Positions 5,603 through 13,366 of a stretch of DNA of 16,741 nucleotides are shown in pieces. A program made the position numbers and the translations under genes. The DNA lies in the NCBI GenBank assembly GCA_021161465.1, contig JAGHAM010000016.1, forward strand, positions 1 to 16,741, read 5' to 3'. The number at the start of each line of letters is the position of its first letter. Position 1 is the stretch's first letter. The DNA comes from Candidatus Iainarchaeum sp. Lineage in GTDB: Archaea; B1Sed10-29; WALL01; JAGHAM01. The notes beneath the pieces are model-generated. The model saw nothing but the letters and a program-made list of their open reading frames with translations, did not search any database and was not told where the DNA came from.

Positions 5603-7996
5603 ATGCTTGACAAAAGGTATGAACCAGAGAAAGTTGAGAAGAAGTGGCAGGAGTTCTGGGAGCGCGAGCAGGTATACGCTTTCAAGCCTGACAGTCAGAA
5701 GAAGCCTTTTGTCATTGACACGCCTCCACCTTACGCTTCTGCAGGCCACCTTCACGTTGGTCATGCCCTACACTATACGCAATTTGAGATAATCGCAAGG
5801 CAGAGGAGGATGGCAGGATATAATGTTTACTTCCCGCCCTGTTTTGATGACAACGGTCTACCAACTGAGAAATACGTTGAGGAAAAGCTTGGTGTTTCCA
5901 AAAAGAACATCAACAGGGCAGAATTTAGGAAGCTCTGCCTAAAGGAATCAACCAAAGTGGAAGATGAGTATGCTGAAAAGGTATTCAAAAGACTTGGTCA
6001 CTCTTATGACTGGAACCTGCTTTACACCACCATAAGCAAAGAAGCCCAGCGTGTCTCTCAAACCTCTTTTCTCAGGCTCCTGAAAAGTGGGGAATGTTAC
6101 CGTGCCGAGGAGCCTGTGCTCTGGTGCCCACACCACCAAACTGCACTAGCCCAAGCTGAAGTAGAAGATGTTCATAGGACTACTGAACTACACTACATAC
6201 TATTTGACCTTGAGGGTGGAGAGCAGGTAGAAATAGCAACAACCAGACCAGAGCTCTTACCTGCATGCGTTGGGATATTTGTACACCCAGATGACAAGAG
6301 ATACAAAAAGCTAGTTGGAAAGAAAGCGCGTGTTCCGTTATTTGGTCAGCTGGTGCCAATAATGGCCGATGAGAAAGTAGAGAAAGACTTTGGCACAGGT
6401 ATAGTAATGATTTGCACCTTCGGTGACAAAACTGATATAGAATGGTGGAAGGAGCACAAGCTACCCCTGAAGATAGCCATAACGAAAGATGGGAAAATGA
6501 ATGAACTAGCTGGGAAGTACGCTGGTATGAGCCTAAAAGAAGCCAGAGCTGCCATACTTGAAGAGTTGGACGGAGAAGATAGGGTAACGAAAAAAGAACA
6601 GATAGAACAGGAAGTCGGCACGTGCTGGCGATGCGGGACACCAGTAGAGTTCATAGTAACAAAACAATTCTTCATCAAGACTCTGGCACACAAGGATGCC
6701 CTCATAAAGCAGGCAGAGAAGATAAACTGGTATCCAAGCTTTTACAGGAAAAGGTTTGAGGATTGGACTAGAAACCTTAAGTGGGACTGGTGCATAAGCA
6801 GGCAGAGATACTATGGGGTGCCAATACCTGTATGGTACTGCAAGCATTGCGGGGAGATGATTTTACCAGATGAGAAAGACTTACCTCTTGACCCAATGGA
6901 AACAAAGCCAAATAGAAAATGTCCGAAATGTGGTTCCACAGAGTTCGTACCCGAGGAGGATGTTTTTGATACCTGGATGACTTCATCAATGTCTCCAGAG
7001 ATAGCTATAAGGTGGTTGGAAAAGCCAGAGCAGTTCAAAAAGCTCTTCCCAGTATCCCTCAGGCCTCAGGCACAGGATATAATCCGGACATGGGCATTCT
7101 ACACCATACTCAAAGCGTATTTACACTTCAATGAAATTCCATGGAAGGACATTGCACTAGGTACCTTCGTCCTTGACCCGAAGGGCAAAGGCATGAGTAA
7201 GAGCAAGGGTAATGTTGTTTGGGCTGACGAATTGCTTAAAAGATATGACGTTGACACCTTCAGATATTGGGTTGGAACAGCAAAATGGGGCTCTGACATA
7301 CCGTTCAGAGAAGCTGACCTTGTAGCAGGAAAAAAATTCCTAACTAAACTTTGGAATGCTTCTAGATTCGCATTGATGCACCTGCAGGACTATAAACCAG
7401 GAAAAAGGCCAGAGCTAGAGCTCATGGATAAGTGGCTCCTGTCAAAACTGAACGAAGTTGTTAAAACAGCGACTGAAAGATTCGAAGCTTACGATACAAG
7501 TGAAGCCAAAGAAGCAACAGAATTGTTCTTCTGGAGGGACTTCTGTGACAACTATCTGGAGATAGTCAAAGACAGATTGTACAATCCTGAGGAGAGGGGA
7601 AATAAGGCAAGACTGTCAGCACAGTATACTCTTTACACCGCCTTGCTGACTATACTGAAACTGATGGCTCCGATAATACCCCACATAACAGAGGAGATTT
7701 ACCAGTCACACTTCAAGGAGTATGAAAATGCAAAAAGCATCCATGTCTCAAAATGGCCAAAGTGTGATGACGATTGCGTCAATGAAGAAGCCGAGAAGGT
7801 CGGAGAGCTTATGGTAGGCATAGTATCGGAAGTGAGGAAGTTTAAAACTGAAAACCAATTATCCCTGAAAACTCCAGTGAAATTAACACTGCCTAAAGAG
7901 CAGATAGAAGCACTTAAGCCAGTTATGGAAGACTTCAAGGCTGTTACCAAGGCTACTGAGATTAAAGAAGGGAAATTTAGTATATCATCAGGGTGA
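5603..7996 (+). CDS. valS: Valyl-tRNA synthetase (archaeal type)
   Basis: Class I synthetase charging tRNA-Val. With the ATG at 5603 the product has 797 residues and begins MLDKRYEPEKVEKKWQEFW, the usual N-terminus of archaeal ValRS. An ATG at 5579 would add eight residues but sits directly behind the TATA box, so it would fall outside the predicted transcript. Signatures: HVGH (residues 51-54) in PPPYASAGHLHVGHAL, the editing domain with ATTRPELLPA, zinc-type CWRCG, CKHCG and CPKCG pairs, WDWCISRQ, and the catalytic loop MSKSK starting at 531. The residue before MSKS is Gly rather than the usual Lys. FDDNGLPTEK is the archaeal/eukaryal-like variant. The C-terminus carries the anticodon-binding helical domain but is short, without a long coiled-coil arm. 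Archaeal ValRS is usually somewhat longer than 800 residues. Confidence 0.95.
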   Translation: MLDKRYEPEKVEKKWQEFWEREQVYAFKPDSQKKPFVIDTPPPYASAGHLHVGHALHYTQFEIIARQRRMAGYNVYFPPCFDDNGLPTEKYVEEKLGVSKKNINRAEFRKLCLKESTKVEDEYAEKVFKRLGHSYDWNLLYTTISKEAQRVSQTSFLRLLKSGECYRAEEPVLWCPHHQTALAQAEVEDVHRTTELHYILFDLEGGEQVEIATTRPELLPACVGIFVHPDDKRYKKLVGKKARVPLFGQLVPIMADEKVEKDFGTGIVMICTFGDKTDIEWWKEHKLPLKIAITKDGKMNELAGKYAGMSLKEARAAILEELDGEDRVTKKEQIEQEVGTCWRCGTPVEFIVTKQFFIKTLAHKDALIKQAEKINWYPSFYRKRFEDWTRNLKWDWCISRQRYYGVPIPVWYCKHCGEMILPDEKDLPLDPMETKPNRKCPKCGSTEFVPEEDVFDTWMTSSMSPEIAIRWLEKPEQFKKLFPVSLRPQAQDIIRTWAFYTILKAYLHFNEIPWKDIALGTFVLDPKGKGMSKSKGNVVWADELLKRYDVDTFRYWVGTAKWGSDIPFREADLVAGKKFLTKLWNASRFALMHLQDYKPGKRPELELMDKWLLSKLNEVVKTATERFEAYDTSEAKEATELFFWRDFCDNYLEIVKDRLYNPEERGNKARLSAQYTLYTALLTILKLMAPIIPHITEEIYQSHFKEYENAKSIHVSKWPKCDDDCVNEEAEKVGELMVGIVSEVRKFKTENQLSLKTPVKLTLPKEQIEALKPVMEDFKAVTKATEIKEGKFSISSG

Positions 7997-8024
7997 GAGT
8001 CCTCGGAATCCCGTAACAGAATTC

Positions 8025-8034
8025 TTTTTTTATA
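8025..8034 (+). promoter_or_regulatory. T-run merging into TATA box, between valS and the helicase
   Basis: Seven T residues (8025-8031) run straight into tatac. The T-run, 29 bases after the valS stop, could end the valS transcript in the archaeal U-tract manner. The TATA part is centred about 24 bases before the ATG at 8054 and would start a leaderless helicase message. Confidence 0.5.
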
Positions 8035-8053
8035 CACTATCCAAAAGATAGTC

Positions 8054-9877
8054 ATGGACTACTACTTCTCACATACGAAACTGCGCGACCACCAAGCACA
8101 GATGGCTGATGATGTATGGGGATGTGTAAACGAAGGCAAGCATCTTCTCGCTCTCGCGCCAACGGGTATTGGCAAGACTGCTGCAGCACTTGGCCCTGCA
8201 GTTAGTTACGCATTAAAAGAAGGAAAAACAGTATTTTTCCTGACCCCAAAGATATCCCAGCATGAGATAGCAGTAAAAGAGTTAAAGGCACTCGCTAAGC
8301 TAAACAAGTTGGAGTTCACAGGGGTCGATGTGGTTGGTAGAAAGTATTCATGTGTGGACCCCAGCCTGACTGACGCAGACTTTTACTCCTTTTATGAGGT
8401 TTGCAAGAAGCGTAGAAAGCTTGAAAAATGCCCTTACTATGCTAATGCTGTTGGCTTCAATCCTGCCCAAAAAGCAAGAGCACATGCCTATTTCAGATCG
8501 TTTATGAATGGATATGACACCATAAAAACAAACCGAGAGGTGCTTAAGGAAAGCTCAAGCCATAATCCCCCACTATGCGCGTATGAGATGCTCCTGAAAA
8601 CTGCCAAGAGAAGCCATGTTGTAGTCTGCGATTATTTCCATCTGCTATCACCATATGTAGGAAAGACTTTCATCTCCAAAATAGGCAAAGAGCTGAAAGA
8701 CTCTGTGGTTATAATAGACGAGGCTCAGAACGTGGCTGAGAGGATAATGAAAAGCTTGAGCTTCCAGCTAACGCCCTTCACATTAAAAAGAGCTATCAAA
8801 GAAAGCAAACTGGTTAAGTCAGATTCCGTTAAACTTGTGGAAAAGCTTGACAGGCAGCTCATGAGAATCCTGAGAAGCAAAGGTGAAAGGCTCGTGGAGA
8901 AGAACGAGCTGCTTGTGCCACCAAACGAGGAAATAAGCGAGCTGAAGGAGACGGGAATAGCATACCTGGATGCTACAAATAGGACCCGGTCCTCGTGCCT
9001 CAGCGTCGTTAAATTTCTTGAGGAATGGAAGAAAGACAAGAAGGAATATGTAAGGGTTCTAGGCAGAAACGGTGTGAAATACACCTGCCTTGACCCATCT
9101 ATAGCAACAGGCCCCGTAATAGAGGAAGCACACTCTGTTATAGCCATGAGTGGAACGCTCACACCTATGGATATGTATAGGGATATACTGGGTTTCCCAA
9201 AGGATACTATACTCAAAGAGTATCAGAGCCCATTTCCAGCAAACAACAAGTCAACCCTAATCTGCGACCTTGCCACAACAAAGTATTCAAGAAGGGGTGA
9301 GCTTGAGTACAGGAAAATCGCCAGCCTTCTTGAGGGTATAATAAAAGAAACTCCAGGCAACTCCGCCGTGTTCTTCCCATCCTACAAAGTCATGACTGGT
9401 GTGCTGCTATTCCTTAAGTCAGATAAGCCAATACTGATGCAGAAGGAAAACAGCACGCCAAAAGAGAATGCTGAACTTATGAAAAGGTTCAGGGGTATGC
9501 GCAAGAGTGGTAGTGTCCTTTGTGGTGTTTCTGGTGGTAGCTTCGCCGAGGGTATGGATTACCCGGGAAGGGATTTGCTATGCGTTGTGGTTGTTGGCAT
9601 ACCTCTCAAGGAATGGAACCTAGAAACACAAGCACTTATAGATTACTATGATTACAAATATGGTATGGGTTGGGACTATGGGTATCTCTACCCTGCAATG
9701 TCAAAAGCAATACAGGCAGCAGGCAGGTTGATAAGAAGTGAGGATGACAGGGGAGTAGTCGTGTTCCTGGATGAGAGATTTGCCTGGAAAAATTATATAA
9801 AATGCTTCCCAGGGGATAACAAGCCGCTGAAGGTTGGAGACCCAGCCCCACACATCAGGGAATTTTTCAGTAGCTAG
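8054..9877 (+). CDS. XPD/Rad3-family Fe-S DNA helicase
   Basis: Superfamily 2 5'-3' DNA helicase related to XPD, Rad3 and bacterial DinG, probably acting in repair. The 607 residues hold Walker A PTGIGKT (36-42), four cysteines placed as in the XPD [4Fe-4S] domain (C100, C117, C126, C175), motif II IIDEAQ with D222, the motif III-like MSGTLTP, and motif VI QAAGRLIRS starting at 554. The family usually has DEAH in motif II; here it is DEAQ. The first two cysteines are 17 apart, a longer spacing than in the well-studied archaeal XPDs. No ribosome binding site precedes the ATG; a TATA-like box lies 24 bases upstream. It stands alone between valS and the DUF389 gene. XPD-like is secure, the exact subfamily is not. 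Confidence 0.93.
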   Translation: MDYYFSHTKLRDHQAQMADDVWGCVNEGKHLLALAPTGIGKTAAALGPAVSYALKEGKTVFFLTPKISQHEIAVKELKALAKLNKLEFTGVDVVGRKYSCVDPSLTDADFYSFYEVCKKRRKLEKCPYYANAVGFNPAQKARAHAYFRSFMNGYDTIKTNREVLKESSSHNPPLCAYEMLLKTAKRSHVVVCDYFHLLSPYVGKTFISKIGKELKDSVVIIDEAQNVAERIMKSLSFQLTPFTLKRAIKESKLVKSDSVKLVEKLDRQLMRILRSKGERLVEKNELLVPPNEEISELKETGIAYLDATNRTRSSCLSVVKFLEEWKKDKKEYVRVLGRNGVKYTCLDPSIATGPVIEEAHSVIAMSGTLTPMDMYRDILGFPKDTILKEYQSPFPANNKSTLICDLATTKYSRRGELEYRKIASLLEGIIKETPGNSAVFFPSYKVMTGVLLFLKSDKPILMQKENSTPKENAELMKRFRGMRKSGSVLCGVSGGSFAEGMDYPGRDLLCVVVVGIPLKEWNLETQALIDYYDYKYGMGWDYGYLYPAMSKAIQAAGRLIRSEDDRGVVVFLDERFAWKNYIKCFPGDNKPLKVGDPAPHIREFFSS

Positions 9878-9904
9878 CAAGCACGCCAGAACCTACCGAT
9901 ACCC

Positions 9905-9931
9905 ATTTAAATAACTCAGGCTTATTTAAAT
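9905..9931 (+). promoter_or_regulatory. TATA box and repeated ATTTAAAT before the DUF389 gene
   Basis: Two copies of the palindrome ATTTAAAT lie at 9905-9912 and 9924-9931, 19 bases apart. The first is centred about 26 bases before the ATG at 9934 and is the likely TATA box of a leaderless transcript. The second touches the start codon and would also create a TTG start at 9931, which is less likely. The repetition may be chance in AT-rich DNA or a regulator site. Confidence 0.5.
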
Positions 9932-9933
9932 TG

Positions 9934-11130
9934 ATGAGAAAAATTGAGATTACCGCGCCAAGTGGTAGGGGTAGTGTGATAGCAAACATTGCAATAAATA
10001 GCGGCGCGACTGAAGCTACTGTCTCCAACGCACACGGGCCAAAGGCGGACAAAGACATAGTCTCAATAAGTGTCTCCGAGGACCGGGTTGACTCGGTAAT
10101 AACTAAAATAAAAACCTTCTGTGAGCGCTCGAACATAAAGTTAGACCTGCGGCTTTGGAAAGTCATAAGGCCACTAGCGGAAGATGAAGAAAACCTGGTG
10201 CCAACTGAGGAGCTAAAAAATGATGCGTACCAGTCAAGCACTGTTGACATAGTATACTTAGTTATGATTACACTTTCAGCAATACTGGCCGCCCTCGGGC
10301 TGCTCATGAACTCTCCAATAGTGATAATAGGTGCTATGATTATCGCGCCTCTGCTTAAACCAATAATGACCACATCACTTGGAACAGTAAGGGGAGACAT
10401 ATTTTTGTTCCTCCGTGGGCTTGGGGCCCTTATAGCCGGCATATCCGTGGCGCTAATTGCCGTCTTCTTTGTGTGCTTCGTCATACCATTTGTAAGGCCA
10501 ACACCACTGATAGTTACCCTATCGCAATTGAATATACTGATGATTGGTGTTGCATTCGTTTCTGGAATCATAGCTGCAGTATCGATGATTTCGCACCTGA
10601 GTGAAAACCTTGCTGGTGTGTCTATAGCCGTTGCATTGATGCCTCCTATAGCAGCAGTGGCAATCACTGGCTTCAGCTGGATAACAGGAGTGTCATCATT
10701 CAACCTATTCATGTCGTCATCGCTAGTTCTTATAATAAACTGCCTGGCAATCAACATAGGCGGCACAATAACCTTCCACCTTGCTGGTATGTCCCTCAAA
10801 GGGGGGACAAAACTGCTGACCAGGGAATTAGAGATAGCTATGGTTTTGCTTCTAATATTCTCCATTCCATTCTTCTATGCAACTTATCAATCCTATGAAA
10901 AATCGGCAACCGAAGAAAAGGCAAAGGTTGTGGCAAATAAGTTTGCGCAGGACGTTAGCGGCATAATCCAGAGCGTAACTATAAATGAAGGCAATCCAAC
11001 ACACATAACCATAGTTCTGCTCTCAAAGAACCCACCACCTGAAGGGTTTGAAGCCCGGTTCAAGGAAGAACTTGAACAGGCACTTGGCAAACCTGTGAAT
11101 GCAACCCTTCTTTACCTGAAATCAGAGTAA
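9934..11130 (+). CDS. DUF389 (TIGR00341-type) membrane protein
   Basis: A 398-residue membrane protein of the DUF389 family, whose function is not established. Layout: an N-terminal soluble domain of about 95 residues (KIEITAPSGRG, then VSISVSEDRVDSVITKI), then about six membrane segments between residues 105 and 325, then a soluble C-terminal domain of about 80 residues with a beta-alpha pattern. The family hallmark is the block SPIVIIGAMIIAPLLKPIM at about 126-144, followed by AVALMPPIAAVAI near 230-242. The N-terminal domain suggests a ligand-sensing membrane protein. The ATG at 9934 is preferred to the TTG at 9931 because of promoter spacing. A long antisense ORF covering it is a reading-frame shadow. 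Confidence 0.88.
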   Translation: MRKIEITAPSGRGSVIANIAINSGATEATVSNAHGPKADKDIVSISVSEDRVDSVITKIKTFCERSNIKLDLRLWKVIRPLAEDEENLVPTEELKNDAYQSSTVDIVYLVMITLSAILAALGLLMNSPIVIIGAMIIAPLLKPIMTTSLGTVRGDIFLFLRGLGALIAGISVALIAVFFVCFVIPFVRPTPLIVTLSQLNILMIGVAFVSGIIAAVSMISHLSENLAGVSIAVALMPPIAAVAITGFSWITGVSSFNLFMSSSLVLIINCLAINIGGTITFHLAGMSLKGGTKLLTRELEIAMVLLLIFSIPFFYATYQSYEKSATEEKAKVVANKFAQDVSGIIQSVTINEGNPTHITIVLLSKNPPPEGFEARFKEELEQALGKPVNATLLYLKSE

Positions 11131-11133
11131 TGG

Positions 11134-11140
11134 TTTTATA
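11134..11140 (+). promoter_or_regulatory. TATA-like box of the two-CxxC protein
   Basis: ttttata centred 26 bases before the ATG at 11163, just behind the DUF389 stop. This supports a leaderless start at 11163 rather than at the upstream ATG at 11130. Confidence 0.45.
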
Positions 11141-11162
11141 CGAGAAGCGAGTAATAGGTATT

Positions 11163-11480
11163 ATGGTGTTCTGTAGCTTGTGTAAAACCAACAAAGAAAC
11201 TAAGTACAATTGGCAGATAGCCGACCACATGGCTAATGGCAAGTCAGAAAGGTATAAAATATGCGATGAGTGTGCTACAACACTTCTCAAGGAAATGACA
11301 GGCAGGGTCATGGGGATAAGGGATAAAGATATGCTGCCAAACCCAATGGAACTCACTAAGACTGGGTTGATAAGCGAGCTACTGTTGCATGAGGACAAAT
11401 CTCTTGAAATCGTTATAAACCTTGATGTCCATAGAGCGAGGAGGATTATCTCAAAAGAAAACAACTCTGACGAGAAGTAA
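11163..11480 (+). CDS. Small zinc-ribbon-like protein with two CxxC pairs, unknown function
   Basis: No named family recognised. The 105-residue product has C4-x2-C7 (FCSLC) and C34-x2-C37 (ICDECATTLL), the pattern of a zinc ribbon in which the two pairs are separated by about 26 residues with NWQIADHMANGKSERYK between them. The rest is polar with a MTGRVMGIRDKDMLPNPMEL stretch at about 43-62, and a helical C-terminus ending in charged residues. There are no membrane segments. An in-frame ATG at 11130 overlaps the DUF389 stop by one base and would add 11 residues, but it lies before the predicted TATA box. The build suggests a zinc-bound regulatory or nucleic-acid-related protein, which is inference only. 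Confidence 0.75.
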   Translation: MVFCSLCKTNKETKYNWQIADHMANGKSERYKICDECATTLLKEMTGRVMGIRDKDMLPNPMELTKTGLISELLLHEDKSLEIVINLDVHRARRIISKENNSDEK

Positions 11481-11509
11481 AATGATTCTGTTATTAGCCC
11501 GTCAAGTAA

Positions 11510-11593
11510 CTACTGTTGCCAGAACAGGGCATAAGCCATCAAGCCTATATGTGTAGCCATAACAGCCACTGCTTGCCATTCTCTAATTCTCAT
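11510..11593 (-). CDS. Possible 27-residue membrane peptide
   Basis: An ORF starting MRIREWQAVAVMATHIGLMA and ending FWQQ: three charged residues near the start, then a membrane-length hydrophobic stretch bounded by tryptophans (W6 and W25), which often mark membrane interfaces. Upstream on the minus strand aattaaatag is centred 30 bases before the ATG at 11593, close to the promoter spacing of other genes here. It lies in the 136-base gap downstream of the Ig-like membrane protein. No family is known to me. Confidence 0.35.
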   Translation of the reverse strand: MRIREWQAVAVMATHIGLMAYALFWQQ

Positions 11594-11616
11594 ACACGAC
11601 TAGCTGACGGCAACCC

Positions 11617-12036
11617 CTATTTAATTACTATGTGAGTAAGTTTTACTAACTCTTCGCCACCCATTTCAGCCTTAACTGTTATTGCATATGCCCCAGAAGT
11701 TACGTTGGATGGAACCTTTACAGAAAATTCAAAGAGCCGGTAAGAGCCCTTCCCTATAACAGGCTCGGTTTTGTAGGGGTTCTGAATTGTTATAGCCTTA
11801 CTTTCGGGCTCTACCGAGATTGTAACGTTCTTTACATCCATATCCATAAGATTGCTTAACTTCACAAAGAGGGTTGTTTCTCCTCCAGCGGGTATCTCGC
11901 CTTTCGAGAAATAAACGTCCAGTGGCTTCGGCGCTATAACACCTGAGCCTAGATACCACAGCGCTAACAGTATCACAACAACTGCAAACAGTACAACGAT
12001 CTCTCTCTTTTTCTCCGCTACAGCCGAAAATTCCAT
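11617..12036 (-). CDS. Membrane-anchored Ig-like (CARDB-type) surface protein
   Basis: A 139-residue protein with a charged N-terminus (EKKRE), one membrane segment at about 13-33 (VVLFAVVVILLALWYLGSG), and an extracellular beta-sandwich of about 100 residues. The latter has the rhythm of CARDB/NPCBM-like Ig folds: PAGGETTLFVKLSNLMDMDV, then NVTISVEP, then YRLFEFSVKVP and SGAYAITVKAE. Such modules are common in archaeal surface and S-layer proteins and mediate adhesion or assembly. Sequons for N-glycosylation are visible (NVT twice). A TATA-like box lies 27 bases before the ATG at 12036, so transcription is probably independent of RuBisCO. The exact family is uncertain. Confidence 0.75.
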   Translation of the reverse strand: MEFSAVAEKKREIVVLFAVVVILLALWYLGSGVIAPKPLDVYFSKGEIPAGGETTLFVKLSNLMDMDVKNVTISVEPESKAITIQNPYKTEPVIGKGSYRLFEFSVKVPSNVTSGAYAITVKAEMGGEELVKLTHIVIK

Positions 12037-12057
12037 AAATCTATCAACTCCAAACAG

Positions 12058-12068
12058 GTATTTAAAGT
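12058..12068 (-). promoter_or_regulatory. TATA-like box of the Ig-like protein, overlapping the RuBisCO stop
   Basis: Reads actttaaatac on the minus strand, centred 27 bases from the ATG at 12036. The TAA inside it (12064-12062) is the stop codon of RuBisCO. Confidence 0.5.
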
Positions 12069-13324
12069 TTCACCTTCCAGTGATTCAAAGCCTGCTTTAA
12101 CTCCTTGCTGTTCCACTCGTTCAAGGGAACCCCACTCATAGTTGCTTCAACGGCAGCCCTGGCAGCTGCTGCTCCTGCCCTTGTACCGCTCGGATGACCA
12201 TGAATTCCACCGCCCATCTGTATTATAACGTCATTTCCCATTATACGCATGAGAGCGGGCACCAGACCGGGGTGCAACCCTCCAGATGACACTGCAAATA
12301 CCGGCTTTATCCCGGACCATTCTTCATTCAAGACGTGATTACTTCCCTTTATGAAGTCATCCTCAACTTCCTCGTCTATCTCCCTGACTTCTTTAGCTCC
12401 TCCTTCCATTTTGCCAACAGCAGTCCCTATGTGTAGCTGGTCAACCCCTATCAGCCTTGCAATTTTAGCGATTGCTAGCATTGATACTCCATGGGATTTA
12501 TCACGCGTGAGAGCAGCATGCATTGCCCTATGCGCGTGTATCACTCCAAGCTCAGCAGACCTCACAGTTTGAAGAGCTGACCAGCCAGCAGTGATTACAT
12601 CTACCATTATGTACTCTCCGCCATGGCTCTTGACGAACTTTCCACGCTTAAGCATTTCAGAGGTTTCAGCAGTTATGTTTGGCATGTACATTTTCCTTTC
12701 ACCGGTTTCCTTCTCTGCTTTGTCACGCATCTTCAGAACTTCAATCACACGCCTCTTAAATGGATTGAATGTTTGGTTACTGAGGTTCTCATCATCTTTC
12801 ACGATATCACAGCCGCCAACCCAGGCATCATAGGCTACCTTCGCGTGCTCCTTGCTGCTCAGGCCAATCTTTGGCTTGACTATGGTTCCTACCAAAGGCC
12901 GCTTGCTGACCTTAACCAGCTTCCGAATCCCACTAATGCCATACTTTGGGCCTTTGAAACTCCTGTCCATCTTTGGAGGCGAGTAAAAGTCTTCGAGACG
13001 AAGCTTATCCACAACCTTCATACCAAAAACATTCCCAGCAATAGAACTTAGTATCTGAGGCATATTCCCCAGCTCAAAAAGCTTGAGGGGGTAAGCTATC
13101 TTGCAGTAATCCTTGCCAACCTCAAAGACACGTGCTCTCATGTCTCTGACAGAGTCTTCCATAGTTGAGATATTAGTCCATGTTCCAACAGAGGACTCCG
13201 AAGCGACAGCTCCACAGGCTTCTTCCATAGGGACGCCTTTGGCTGGCTTAACCTTAAACAAACAAATCAAATCATCTTTGGCTGGCTTGTAATCAAGCTC
13301 AATAAAGTCCTTGGCATAAAACAT
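12062..13324 (-). CDS. rbcL: Form III ribulose-1,5-bisphosphate carboxylase
   Basis: Large-subunit RuBisCO of 420 residues, the length of archaeal form III. In form III systems it adds CO2 to ribulose-1,5-bisphosphate made from AMP or nucleosides, giving 3-phosphoglycerate. All active-site residues are present: E43, T48 and W49 (ESSVGTWT), N98, K150 (TIVKPKIGL), the carbamylated lysine K176 with D178 and E179 (KDDE), H265 and R266 (HAHRAMHA), H298, loop 6 K305 (GTAVGKMEG), S347 and the GGG at 371-373. GHPSGTRAGAAAARAA is the form III style of the phosphate-binding end. The ATG at 13324 has GGTGAT three bases upstream and a TATA box giving a leader of about 11 bases. AMP phosphorylase and ribose-1,5-bisphosphate isomerase are not in the window. 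Form is secure, subtype is not. Confidence 0.96.
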   Translation of the reverse strand: MFYAKDFIELDYKPAKDDLICLFKVKPAKGVPMEEACGAVASESSVGTWTNISTMEDSVRDMRARVFEVGKDYCKIAYPLKLFELGNMPQILSSIAGNVFGMKVVDKLRLEDFYSPPKMDRSFKGPKYGISGIRKLVKVSKRPLVGTIVKPKIGLSSKEHAKVAYDAWVGGCDIVKDDENLSNQTFNPFKRRVIEVLKMRDKAEKETGERKMYMPNITAETSEMLKRGKFVKSHGGEYIMVDVITAGWSALQTVRSAELGVIHAHRAMHAALTRDKSHGVSMLAIAKIARLIGVDQLHIGTAVGKMEGGAKEVREIDEEVEDDFIKGSNHVLNEEWSGIKPVFAVSSGGLHPGLVPALMRIMGNDVIIQMGGGIHGHPSGTRAGAAAARAAVEATMSGVPLNEWNSKELKQALNHWKVKL

Positions 13325-13356
13325 AATATCACCGGCATTCCCTTAACACGGGATAG

Positions 13357-13366
13357 ATATAAAATA
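13357..13366. promoter_or_regulatory. Shared divergent promoter of RuBisCO and the hydrogenase-maturation operon
   Basis: atataaaata is a TATA box on the + strand (26-27 bases before the ATG at 13388, leaderless) and reads tattttatat on the minus strand (about 37 bases from the RuBisCO ATG, leaving room for its GGTGAT site). Both genes are separated by only 63 bases, so the two promoters must overlap and may be exclusive. Confidence 0.55.

Noticed and set aside
6180-6641. Several minus-strand frames within valS (for example 153 codons)
   Set aside because: valS is continuous with all its motifs, and these frames have no ribosome sites or recognisable content.
9867-10865. A 332-codon open frame on the minus strand opposite the DUF389 gene
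   Set aside because: It is the reading-frame shadow of a recognisable membrane family. Its product is low-complexity (rich in Ile, Ala, Ser, Thr) without domain signatures, and no promoter or ribosome site is seen for it.
12623-13051. A 142-codon plus-strand frame opposite RuBisCO
   Set aside because: It lies across the RuBisCO active-site coding region and shows no family features.
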